Origin: CAWDBV01 sp963800705
GTDB taxonomy: Bacteria; Actinomycetota; Thermoleophilia; Solirubrobacterales; 70-9
DNA length: 64,000 nt
Assembly (NCBI GenBank): GCA_963800705.1
Contig: CAWDBV010000002.1
Coordinates: 186,001 to 250,000 of the forward strand
Reading direction: 5' to 3'
Shown: piece by piece, positions 16,209 through 24,702 of the stretch
How positions within the stretch are numbered: the stretch's first letter is position 1
Layout of the letters: each line of letters starts with the position of its first letter
The notes under the pieces: model-generated
Database searches by the model: none
What the model was told of the DNA's origin: nothing
The model's input: the letters and a program-made list of their open reading frames with translations, nothing else
Made by a program: the position numbers and the translations under genes

Positions 16209-17645
16209 TTGACCGGGAGCACAATCATCCGTCTGGCTCGCCTCAACCGGAGGTGGCTGTCCCTCGTGATGGTGGCGGCTCTGACGCTTGCGGGTGCGTC
16301 GGTGAACGCGGCCAGATCCGAGGCGACACTCGGAGCGCTCGAAAGCAAGCGGATCGCGTCGGACCCGATTTTTCCTGTCGAAACCCCTTCCACCTGGGCT
16401 ACCCATCTGCCCAAGTTGGTGAGCACGGGCGACTGGTCTTACGCCGTCTTCACTCGCTACACGAGCGATGTCGGCACACGCATGGCCTCGATCTACAAGC
16501 GGCGGCTCAAACCTACCCCGGGGGAATGGACAGACACGGGTCGCGCCTTCAAGTACATCCATCAACACCCGGGACTCGCGATTGACACCCGGGGCCGGCT
16601 GCACGTCGCCTTCGACTGCCTGCCGCACCTTTCTCCGGCCGTCACCTCCTGCACCTCCGGTGGAGCGGACGCGGGCGCGAGCACCCGCTTCTACGACCTG
16701 GTCTTCTCGACGCGGCTTCCTGATGGATCGATCAACCTCGACGAGTCCTCTTTGTATGAGAGCTACGCGGAGTACAGCGATCAGGCCCTCGGGTACATGA
16801 GCATCGCGACCGATCCGGCGAACGGTGAGACCTTCGCGAGCCTTGCCCTCCCGGCCAACTCCAGACAGGGACTCTTCGAGTTGGGCGTCCCCAATTCGTC
16901 GGTCAGCCGCGCGCCGAAGCGTTTCCCGCCGTCCCACCAGGTCTATCCGCAAATCGCGATCTCGCCCCAGGGAGTGCGCTACTACAGCGTCGCGGAATAC
17001 CTCCAGACTTCCCGCAGGCGCGCGTCCAAGGGCCTTGCCCTCTTCAAGCTTTCGGGCTCAGGCTTTCGCCGCCCCTCATTCACTGACTCCATCTCCCGCC
17101 CCTTCTGGCCGCGCCGCTACGTGTTCCCCTCGAGCATGGCCTTCGGACCCGACGGGAAGCTCTATCTGCTCTACGGCAGGAAGACCAGGCACGGACGCTG
17201 CAACAGCTACCTGGTCAAGGAGGCAAGGGCCGGTCGCGGGAAATTTCGAAAACCAATCGCGGTCGGGTGCCACGACTACTCCGCCGACCTGCAAGTGGAC
17301 AGCGCCGGGCGAATCTACATCGTCGAGGACGACAACCGGATGGACGGCTCGGAGAACGACAAGGTGGGCGTGCCCGGGCCCAACCTCACCATCTCGGAAA
17401 GCGCCGACGGCGGCGACACCTGGACCCGGCACAACTATGAGATACCGATCAACGACTTCGGGTTTCCGGCCGGATCGACCGACACCTACCAGCCGACGCT
17501 TGACAAGCCGTGGGCCTCGCCGCAGGGGTATTCCCCGGACGTTCTGCGCGGGGTCGTGGCCAATTCGGTGAGCTCGACCGCCTGCCCAACGACACGGGAC
17601 CCGTGCTCATGGAGCATGCATGAGTTCTCGATCCCGGTCAACTAG
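16209..17645 (+). CDS. Secreted protein with Asp-box (BNR-like), probable beta-propeller
   Basis: A 478-residue exported protein. A signal peptide is visible: RRWLSLVMVAALTLAGASVNA, with arginines, a hydrophobic core and an Ala-x-Ala-like end. The body repeats strands such as IDTRGRLHVAF, GPDGKLYLLYG and VDSAGRIYIVE. SADGGDTW at 398-405 fits the Asp-box SxDGGxTW of sialidase-type propellers. No sialidase Arg triad or Tyr/Glu pair could be identified, so binding or lyase/hydrolase activity on a glycan is open. It starts at TTG with AAAGG five bases before. Setting among cytoplasmic sugar genes suggests it meets the finished polysaccharide outside the cell. Confidence 0.75.
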   Translation: MTGSTIIRLARLNRRWLSLVMVAALTLAGASVNAARSEATLGALESKRIASDPIFPVETPSTWATHLPKLVSTGDWSYAVFTRYTSDVGTRMASIYKRRLKPTPGEWTDTGRAFKYIHQHPGLAIDTRGRLHVAFDCLPHLSPAVTSCTSGGADAGASTRFYDLVFSTRLPDGSINLDESSLYESYAEYSDQALGYMSIATDPANGETFASLALPANSRQGLFELGVPNSSVSRAPKRFPPSHQVYPQIAISPQGVRYYSVAEYLQTSRRRASKGLALFKLSGSGFRRPSFTDSISRPFWPRRYVFPSSMAFGPDGKLYLLYGRKTRHGRCNSYLVKEARAGRGKFRKPIAVGCHDYSADLQVDSAGRIYIVEDDNRMDGSENDKVGVPGPNLTISESADGGDTWTRHNYEIPINDFGFPAGSTDTYQPTLDKPWASPQGYSPDVLRGVVANSVSSTACPTTRDPCSWSMHEFSIPVN

Positions 17646-17676
17646 GCAGCAGCTGCCCCGGATACCATCACCGCCC

Positions 17677-18465
17677 TTGGCTGACGACGACGCACTCCTC
17701 AAGGCGCGCTACGACGAGATCGCGCAGAGCGGCGACGAGCGCACCACCGCCTGCGACTTCCGGCTCCGCGAGCTCGAGATCGATCTCGGCCGCGAGTACA
17801 TGCGCGACGGGGACGCGGTGCTCGACGTCGGCTGCGGTCCCGGCGTGGCGCTGCGCGAGTACGCGTCGTCCCGGAGCATCCGCGCCTGCGGGATCGACTA
17901 CTCCGAGCAGATGATCGACGCCGCGCGGCGGAACCTCGACGAGACGGCGCCGGAGCTCGAGGTCGAGCTCGAGGCCGCCTCGGTCACCGAGCTCCCCTTC
18001 ACCGACGGCGAGTTCGACGTGGTCACCAGCCACCGCTGCCTGATGGCGCTGCTCGAGTGGGAGCGCCAGCAAGGCGCGCTGCGCGAGATCCACAGAGTGC
18101 TGAAGCCCGGCGGGATCCTCGTCCTCATGGAAGGCACCTTCGATGGAATCGAGCGGCTGAACCAGTACCGGCGCCGCTTCGGCCTTGACGAGATCGACCC
18201 CGCGGGCCGCGACCGCCTCCTCACCCTCAAGTTCCACGAGCGCCAACTGCTCGACTTCACCGAGCCGCTCTACGAGCTGCTTCGCGTCCAGCGCTTCGGC
18301 ATGTACTACTTCCTGACCCGGATCGTGCAGCCGCTGCTCGTCGCCCCCGAGGCCCCCAGCTACGACCACCCCCTGAACGAGCTCGCCCGGGAGATCGCGC
18401 GGGTGATCCCCGACTTCGAGGGCATCGGGCATCTGACCGGGTTCGTCCTCCGCAAGCGACTTTGA
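17677..18465 (+). CDS. Class I SAM-dependent methyltransferase
   Basis: A 262-residue methyltransferase. SAM motif I is VLDVGCGPGVAL, followed by GIDYSEQMIDAAR, the post-motif ELPFTDGEFDVVTS, and REIHRVLKPGGILVLMEG (motif III). Small-molecule O- or N-methylation of a sugar is likely from context. TTG at 17677 is preferred, as it starts 31 bases after the propeller gene's stop; an ATG at 17620 would add 19 residues overlapping that gene. The next gene starts within this gene's stop (TTGA). Confidence 0.82.
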   Translation: MADDDALLKARYDEIAQSGDERTTACDFRLRELEIDLGREYMRDGDAVLDVGCGPGVALREYASSRSIRACGIDYSEQMIDAARRNLDETAPELEVELEAASVTELPFTDGEFDVVTSHRCLMALLEWERQQGALREIHRVLKPGGILVLMEGTFDGIERLNQYRRRFGLDEIDPAGRDRLLTLKFHERQLLDFTEPLYELLRVQRFGMYYFLTRIVQPLLVAPEAPSYDHPLNELAREIARVIPDFEGIGHLTGFVLRKRL

Positions 18466-19193
18466 TCTGTCTCAGTTTCGATACCGACCACCTGAACGCC
18501 GCCCGCATGGAGGAGTTCCTCTCCGCGATTGCCATCCCGGGCTCCGCCACTTTCTTCTGCACCGAGCGGTATCCCGCCCTCGATCCGGATCTGCACGAGC
18601 TCTGTCCCCACCCGGACTTCGCGCCCGGCTCCGACCGGAGCCAGGTGCTGGATGCGGCACGCGAGATGTTTCCGGAGGCGCGCGGCGTGCGCCCCCACAC
18701 GGCTATCAACAGCCACCTGCTCTCGATCGAGTTCTCGAAGCGGGGCTTCGAGTGGATCAGCGCCCGCGATGAGCCGGGCCGCCGGGGGATCACGCCCTAT
18801 CGCGAGGCCTGGGGCCTCTGGCACGTACCGATCTACTACATGGACAACATGGACTTCTCGTTTTCCGACTTCTGGCCCGAAGAGCCGGCGGCGCCGTTCG
18901 CCCGCGAGTTGCTGGAGGCGGCGGTGGGTGAGGACGGGCTGTACGTGTTCGACTTCCACCCGGTGCACCTGCTGCTCAACACGAGCTCGGCAAAGGAGTA
19001 TCTGTCGCGACGCGACATGTTCCTCGCCGGAGAGCCCACCGCGGCGATCCGCTCGCCCGGCTACGGCAGCCGCGACTTCTACGACGAGCTGGTCGCGCTG
19101 ATGGACGAAGCCGGGATCGGCAGCGTGACGATCAGCGATGCCCTGGAAGCAGCGACGCGGGAAGCGGTTCCCCCCGCCAGACGTGATCGATGA
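18462..19193 (+). CDS. WbmS-like polysaccharide deacetylase-fold protein
   Basis: A 243-residue protein of the NodB/CE4-like superfamily. The N-terminal strand carries SFDTDHL (Asp-x-Asp, expected metal ligand and base). The C-terminal FDFHPVHLLLN supplies the His pair. The same two elements occur in the homolog at 27613-28374 (LDVDWAPD and NFHPIHVYLN). WbmS-type proteins are found in O-antigen loci but their reaction is not well defined; N-deacetylation of a nucleotide sugar or glycan is the usual guess. Start TTG couples it to the methyltransferase. Its last 62 bases overlap the tail of the convergent glycosyltransferase gene. Confidence 0.75.
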   Translation: MICLSFDTDHLNAARMEEFLSAIAIPGSATFFCTERYPALDPDLHELCPHPDFAPGSDRSQVLDAAREMFPEARGVRPHTAINSHLLSIEFSKRGFEWISARDEPGRRGITPYREAWGLWHVPIYYMDNMDFSFSDFWPEEPAAPFARELLEAAVGEDGLYVFDFHPVHLLLNTSSAKEYLSRRDMFLAGEPTAAIRSPGYGSRDFYDELVALMDEAGIGSVTISDALEAATREAVPPARRDR

Positions 19194-20425
19194 CCTGCTC
19201 CCAGGTCCGAGCCACCACGGGGTAGCTGTGAAATCGCTGCACGAAGTCCCGGCCGGCCGCGCCCAGTTCGCGCCGCAGCCCCGGGTCCTCCACCAGCCTG
19301 CGTAGGTTCTCCAGCAGCCGCTCCGGGCTGGTATCGACCGCCGGGCACGCCCGGGCGGCCTCGGTGGCCCGGAGATCCTCCGGAAGGGCGCTCATGTTGA
19401 CCATCACCGGCTTGCCCTCGGCCATCGCCTCCACCGCGGCCATCGCGTAGCCGGGAAGCAGGAACTGGTCGGCGACGACGTCGGCGGCCAGCATCGCGGC
19501 CCGGACCTCCTCGTTGGGGCGGCCCTCGAGCAGCTCCAGCTTGATCCTCAGGCCTTCCGTGCGCAGCTGATCAACGGCACGCTCGAGGTACTCGGTGCCC
19601 TTGATGTTGCGGTGGTTCGGCGCGTGCAGCACGGTGACCTCACCGTTCCGGCCGTCGGACCCGGAGTCGCTGCCGGCGTCGCTCCACTGATCGAGGTCGA
19701 TCGCGAGCTGGTTCAGCCATACGACGTCATAGCGGGGCAGGTAGCCGAGCTGCCAGTTGCGAACGACGAGATCCGCCGACTCGCTCGTGTGCACCACGCG
19801 GCGCTCGATCTCCTCCGACATCTCCTCGAGCGGTGGGTAGTCCGCGTAGAGCGCCTGCTCGAGCCCATCGAGATGACCGGCGACGGCGACATCCGACCCA
19901 TAGGGCGAGACGATCAGCTTCTTGCCGGCCAGCTTCAGCAGCCGGGCCTCCCGCCACTCGTGCGGGGTGCCCCGCAGAAAGCCCCCGTCGAAGAACCTGA
20001 TGAAGACGTCCCCCCGGCGCAGCGCCCAGGTGAGGAAGCGATAAGGGGCGAGACGCTTGGGAGCGCGGGCTCTCTCCCGTGAAGCGATCGAGATAGACGT
20101 CGAAGTCCTCGCGCCTGTTGATCGGATAGTGCAGGGCCACGCAGGTGCGGCTCTCGTATCCGGCGCCGCGCATCGCCTCGGACCAGTACTTGAGCGAGAG
20201 GATCGGGACCGGCCCCCAGATCAGGCGGGGCGGAGCTCCACGGAACCGGCGAATCGCCGTGCGGGGCCGCTCGATCAGGGCCAGCAGTACCAGGGAGGCG
20301 AAACGGGCCCTCGGGGCAAGGCGATCCACCAGCGTCCTCGCCCGCTGGACCGATCGCGCCCAGACCATCCTCAGTCGCATGACGGCGAGCGAGATCTGGG
20401 CCCTTGCGCGCCGCCTAAGGTCCAT
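19132..20425 (-). pseudogene. Long-type glycosyltransferase, one frameshift
   Basis: The N-terminal part begins MDLRRRARAQIS and includes LIWGPVPILSLKYWSEAM. The frame breaks near 20063-20069 and continues as APYRFLTWALRRGDVF, KLIVSPYGSD and, in the second domain, VLHAPNHRNIKGTEYL and YAMAAVEAMAEGKPVMV. Restoring two bases gives 431 residues. It pairs with the protein at 22572-23900, which has the same WGP...KYWSKAM and KKLIVSPFGGD elements. The GT-B architecture suggests a retaining GT4-type transferase. It overlaps the epimerase upstream by 11 bases, and its 3' end overlaps the convergent WbmS-like gene. Confidence 0.78.
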
Positions 20426-21327
20426 CGGCCTGTCCGCCGATCTCGGTGGGAGCCGATTCGCCCAGCGATCGGGCCGCGGCCGCCAGGCCGACTGTGAGCG
20501 AAGTGGTCGCGCCCGCCCCCAGTAGCTCGCGCATCCGCGTCGTGTCAGCGACCAGGTCGCCCGGCGACTCGCCCACGTTGCGCAGCTGCGGCTCGCGCCC
20601 GAGGGCGCGCCCGAGCTCCAAAACCAGCTCGCTGATGCTCACCAGCTCGTCCCCGGCGATGTTGACCACGGTCGGGTCCTCGAGGCCCAGTGCCCGCTCC
20701 ACCGCGCCGGCCGCATCCTCGGCATAGACGGGATTGATGCGCATCCCCGGGTTTCCCTCGACCCGGACCTCCTCACCGGAGAGGATCCGCTCTGCGAGCC
20801 GGGGCACCAGGGTCTGCCGCCCCCCGCCGGGGCCGTAGATGAAGAAGAAGCGCAGCACGACGCCGCTCAGATACTCGGCATAGTCATCGAGCAGCAGCTC
20901 GGCGATGCGCTTGGAGCGGAAGTAGGGCCCCGGCGGCGCGAGTGGCGCCGCCTCGTCGATCGGCGCGGAGCCGTGGCTGTAGACGCCCCCGGTCGATGCG
21001 AGCACGAACCGCTCGGCGCCACAGCGGCGAGCGTACTCGAGCAGCCGGAAGGTGCTGTGGACGTTGACCTCGAACACGTCCTCGGCCCCCTCGGGCAAGT
21101 CGCGATAGCGCGTGGACTGGGCGAGGTGGGCGACCGCGTCGACCTTGCCCGGAAGCTTCCCGGTGTCGAGCGGCTGGGTGAGATCCTGGTGCACCCAATC
21201 GACTCCCGAGACTCGAGTCGGCGGGGCCGCGACCTCGGGTGAGGGCGACCACCTCGTGCTGAGCGGCGATCCGCTCGAGCAGGTGCCGGCCGAGCAGCCC
21301 GCTCGCGCCTGTGACCAGGACCCTCAT
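20415..21327 (-). pseudogene. NAD-dependent epimerase/dehydratase, one frameshift
   Basis: The N-terminus is MRVLVTGASGLLGRHLLERI (NAD-binding). The frame breaks near 21226-21232 and resumes with VHQDLTQPLDTGKLPGKV and HLAQSTRYRDLPEG. Later come LASTGGVYS and YFRSKRIAELLL (Tyr/Lys pair), then FFFIYGPGGGRQTLVPRL. Restoring two bases yields 304 residues. It is an extended SDR of nucleotide-sugar type. Its ATG overlaps the stop of the methyltransferase upstream (ATGA). Confidence 0.8.
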
Positions 21328-22558
21328 TCAAAGACCCGGAGCTCGGGCGCGCGGGCGAGAAACCGCCCGCCCCAGGACCGGACGAACGACAGCTGCTCCA
21401 TGATCTGCTCGCGGTGGTTCCAGGGAAAGATCAACACGAAGTCCGGCCGGTCTTCCTTCAGCTGATCCGGGCCGGTGATCGCGATCTCGGTTCCAGGCAG
21501 CACGCGCCCGTGCTTCCACTCGTCGAGATCGCAGCAGTAGTCGATGAAGTCGCTTCCTAGGCCGCAGTAGTTGACCAGCGTGTTCGCCTTCACTGAGGCT
21601 CCGTAGCCCGCGATCCGCTTCCCTTCCTCCTTCACCGAGATCAGTGCAGACAGGATCTGTCGTTTGTCGGCTTCGTACTTGACCTCCGAAAGCACGGTAC
21701 GTCTGCACATCTTGGAGCCCGTGGCTCTCTTCGAGTCGAAGCAAGTCCTCGAGCCGCCCGGAGGACCGACGTGCGCGCTCATCGTCGTGGCACGCATACA
21801 ACCGCAGCGATCCTCCGTGGGTCGGCAGCTCCTCGACGTCGAAGAGCCGCAGCCCGTGGGCGCTGAACAGCCGCTGGGCGCTGTGGACGCTGAAGTACCA
21901 AAGGTTCTCGTGGTAGATCCAGTCCCACCCTCTCGTATCCATGAGCCGCAGGAGCGACAGGGTCTCGACCGTGACCGTGCCACCCTCCCGCAGCAGCGCC
22001 TTGAAACCGCCGACGAAGTCCTCGAGGTCGGGCACGTTGGCGATCACGTTGTTGGCGATTATGAGATCCGCTGTCCGGTCCGCGGCCAGCCGCGTGGCGC
22101 AATCGCGGCCGAAGAACTCGATCTCGGTCGGTATCCCGCGCTCGATCGCCGCTCGGGCGACTTGCTCCGAGGGATCGACGCCGAGCACGCTGATTCCGCG
22201 CTCCGCGAATCGCTCGAGCAGGTGCCCGTCGTTCGATGCGACCTCAACAACCCTGCTGTCCGCTCCGAGGTCGAGGGCCTTGCGACACCTCTTCCGAAAA
22301 GGCCCGCGCGTGCTCGAGCCAGGCTGTGGATGCCGAGGAGAACCACGCGTAATCCGAGTCGAACTCATCCTCCTCGGCCCCGAGCGGTTCGACCTGGAGC
22401 AGCAGGCAGCGCTCGCAGACGAACACCCGCAGCGGGTGGAACGGGTCGATTCGCCCGAAGACGTCGTTGCGCGGGAAGCGCCCGGCCCTCGGCGCCAACC
22501 CGAGATCGACCGCCACGACGGCGAGCGGAGCGGCGCACGATCGGCATTCCAGCGGCAT
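21324..22558 (-). pseudogene. Sugar C-methyltransferase (three-domain type), two frameshifts
   Basis: Three segments in three frames make one protein. The N-terminal zinc module is MPLECRSCAAPL with CERCLLLQ. The middle SAM domain reads VVEVASNDGHLLERF and DLIIANNVIANVPDLEDF. The C-terminal domain reads IAGYGASVKANTLVNYCGL. This order (Methyltransf_13, SAM fold, Methyltransf_14) is that of TylC3-like NDP-deoxysugar C-methyltransferases. Breaks lie near 22281-22286 and 21685-21689. Restoring two bases at each gives 412 residues, the family's usual length. ATG at 22558 is preferred over a TTG four codons earlier. It suggests a branched-chain or C-methylated sugar in the glycan. Confidence 0.83.
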
Positions 22559-22571
22559 CGAGGACGCCAAC

Positions 22572-23900
22572 TTAGACAGCGGCCTTGAGGTGAGCCGGAA
22601 GCGGAGCGCCGCGCCAGGCGTGCTCGATCACCGGCGCCCAATCCCTGGCCACGGCCTCATCCGAGTGAAACCTCACCACCCATTCGCGTCCGGCTTCGCC
22701 GAGCTCGCGTCGCAGCTGGGGGTCGGTGACCAGTCGGCGGAGCTGCTCTTCCAGGTTCTCTGGATTGGCGTCGACGAGGGGGCAGCTGCGCAGCGACTCG
22801 CTCCGGAACTCTTCGGGGATCGGGCTCATCCTCGTCAACATCGGTTTGCCGACGGCCATCGCCTCGATCTGGAACAACCCGTATCCGGGGTCGAGGAACT
22901 GGTCGGCGACGATGTCGGCGGTCTGCAACTGCGCGCGCACCTCGTCGTTCGGGCGCCCCTCAAGGATGCGCAGGTCGATCTTGAGCCCCTCATCGCGGAG
23001 GTTCCCGACCGCCTCTTCGAGATGGGCCGTCCCGTTGACCGACGGTGATTGGGGGCGGTGACGATGGTGACCGGCTCGCTGCGCCCGTCCGACCCCGAGT
23101 CCCGCCCCTCGGGCTTCCAGAGATCCGTGTCGATCCCGAGCCGGTTCATCCAGATGGCGTCGTAGCTGGGAAGGAACCCGACACACAGGGCGCGGACGCT
23201 GACGTCGGCCCAGCGGAGGGCGTGAAGCACACGCCGCCGGGTGAGCTCGGCATTCTCCGTCAGCTCCGGGTAGTCGGCGAGCGTCGACTCCTCCATCTCA
23301 CCGAGATGCCCGGGGAGCGCGATGTCGCCGCCGAAGGGTGAGACGATCAGCTTCTTGCCCGCGAGCCGCAACAGCGGGAACTCGCGCCACTCGTGGGGCG
23401 TGAAGCGCAACAAACCGCCGTCGAAGTTCATCACGAAGACGTCGCCGCGGCGCAGGGCCCAGGCGAACATCGCGTATGCTCGGCGCGCGGGTATCCGATT
23501 CACCCGCGCCGAACTCATCGAGGTAGTGGTCGAAGTCATCGTGCTTGGTGATCGTCGCCGGCGCAATGGCGCAGGTCAGGCTCTCATAGCCCGTCTCCGC
23601 CATCGCCTTCGACCAGTACTTGTTGTTGAGCAGGGCGGTCGGGCCCCAGACCAGCCGCGGGCGTGCGCCCCTCAACCTCCTCCACGAGGTCCGCGCCCGC
23701 TCGACCAGCGCGACGCCCCCGAGGCGGAGCAGCCAGAAGAAGCTGGTCAGCCGAGCTCTGGCCGGGAGCACGCGCCCCCTGTACGCCATCCCCGTACGCA
23801 GCTTGACGGCCGCCCAGCGCGGCAGCGCCTGCGCCCTGAGGACCCGGAACGGCGCCCCGATCCACCATCTCATCGTCCCGCGGCCGGCCGAGTCACCCAT
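22572..23900 (-). pseudogene. Long-type glycosyltransferase, two frameshifts
   Basis: Paralog of the protein at 19132-20425. The first segment has LVWGPTALLNNKYWSKAMAE and YESLTCAIAP. The frame breaks between 23483 and 23510, then FAWALRRGDVFVMNFDGGLL and KKLIVSPFGGD follow. A second break near 23039-23048 (apparently one base) precedes VNGTAHLEEAVGNLRDEG and FQIEAMAVGKPMLTRM. Repaired length is 443 residues. Its ATG (23900) overlaps the end of the transglutaminase-like gene by 8 bases; an ATG at 23873 is an alternative. It is in the same leftward run as the ABC exporter at 31.5-33.7 kb. Confidence 0.78.
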
Positions 23901-24636
23901 GCGAGAGGCGACGCCAGGTCGCGCCGTTCACCCGCTCGTAGACGCTGCTGTGGATAGCGGTGTAGCGCTTGACCTGCGGCGCTCCGGTGTGGAAGACGGA
24001 ACGACCGCTGCGGGCGGGCTCCTCGATCAGGGGCACTCCGAGCACGCGGTCGTACCATCGCTCGAGGCCGCCCTTGATGAAGGTCTCGGTCGTGTAACGG
24101 CGCTCGGACTTGCTCAAACCGCGAAGATCGATCTTGCGATCGTGAGCCAGCACCCGCCAACGCCGGTCGTCCCCCGCGTCGAGCTGCTCGATCAGGCTCA
24201 CTGGCCGATCGGCGCGGTCAACCGCGAGGCGATTGTTGGCAAGGTCATAGAGCACCCATCGGCCGCCGATCCTCACCTCGAGCATCGTGTGGCCGTCGTC
24301 CCACCCGTTCAGCTTCTCCCGCGTGATCGTGCCAACCAGTCTCGAGTCGACCCCCTGTTCGGCGAGCATCCGCTGCGCGAGCAGCGTCACGTTGCCGCAG
24401 CTGATGAACAACCGTTCGCCGGCCTTGAAACGAGCTTCCTGCACCGGCAGGGCCAGATCGTCGTCGATGTATCCCTGGGTCGTGTCGGCCGCGATTCGCT
24501 CGAGCAGCTGATCTGCTTCGTCGTCCTCTGTCCCACCGGACTCGGGTGCAACGAGAAGAAGGTACGAGGCGGCCACCGCGATCAAGGCGATCGCGGCGAT
24601 TCCGCCTGCTCGGAGAAGTCGGGACCTGGAGGGCAT
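23893..24636 (-). CDS. Membrane-anchored transglutaminase-like protein
   Basis: A 247-residue protein with an N-terminal membrane anchor or signal (residues 11-30, hydrophobic, preceded by arginines). The extracytoplasmic part contains LFISCGNVTLLAQRM (Cys80), GHTMLEV (His116) and WVLYDLANN (Asp131). This is the Cys-His-Asp order and spacing of the transglutaminase/protease-like fold. Bacterial members can be proteases, peptide-processing or cross-linking enzymes; which applies here is unknown. Placement inside a polysaccharide operon suggests acting on an envelope substrate. The assignment rests on three motifs, so it is moderate. A TACGCT box lies 12 bases before its ATG. Confidence 0.65.
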   Translation of the reverse strand: MPSRSRLLRAGGIAAIALIAVAASYLLLVAPESGGTEDDEADQLLERIAADTTQGYIDDDLALPVQEARFKAGERLFISCGNVTLLAQRMLAEQGVDSRLVGTITREKLNGWDDGHTMLEVRIGGRWVLYDLANNRLAVDRADRPVSLIEQLDAGDDRRWRVLAHDRKIDLRGLSKSERRYTTETFIKGGLERWYDRVLGVPLIEEPARSGRSVFHTGAPQVKRYTAIHSSVYERVNGATWRRLSHG

Positions 24637-24648
24637 CAGTGGGCCGCG

Positions 24649-24654
24649 AGCGTA
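24649..24654 (-). promoter_or_regulatory. Putative -10 box (TACGCT) before the transglutaminase-like gene
   Basis: TACGCT on the minus strand lies 12 bases before the ATG at 24636, in the only sizeable gap (66 bases) of the leftward run from 33.7 to 19.1 kb. Confidence 0.4.
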
Positions 24655-24684
24655 GCTAGGAAGGCGCGCGGTCGGGGACCGGGC

Positions 24685-24700
24685 GGCCCAAAGCCGGGCC
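24685..24700 (-). terminator. Possible stem-loop after the methyltransferase at 24703
   Basis: GGCCC-AAAGCC-GGGCC forms a 5-base-pair stem 2 bases after the methyltransferase stop on the minus strand. No run of T follows, so intrinsic termination is doubtful. Together with the box at 24649 it could separate two transcription units. Confidence 0.25.
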
Positions 24701-24702
24701 TC

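Noticed and set aside
7157..23510. Programmed ribosomal frameshifting as the cause of the broken frames
   Set aside because: No slippery heptamer or downstream pseudoknot was recognised, and the breaks hit unrelated families at arbitrary points, often before catalytic residues.
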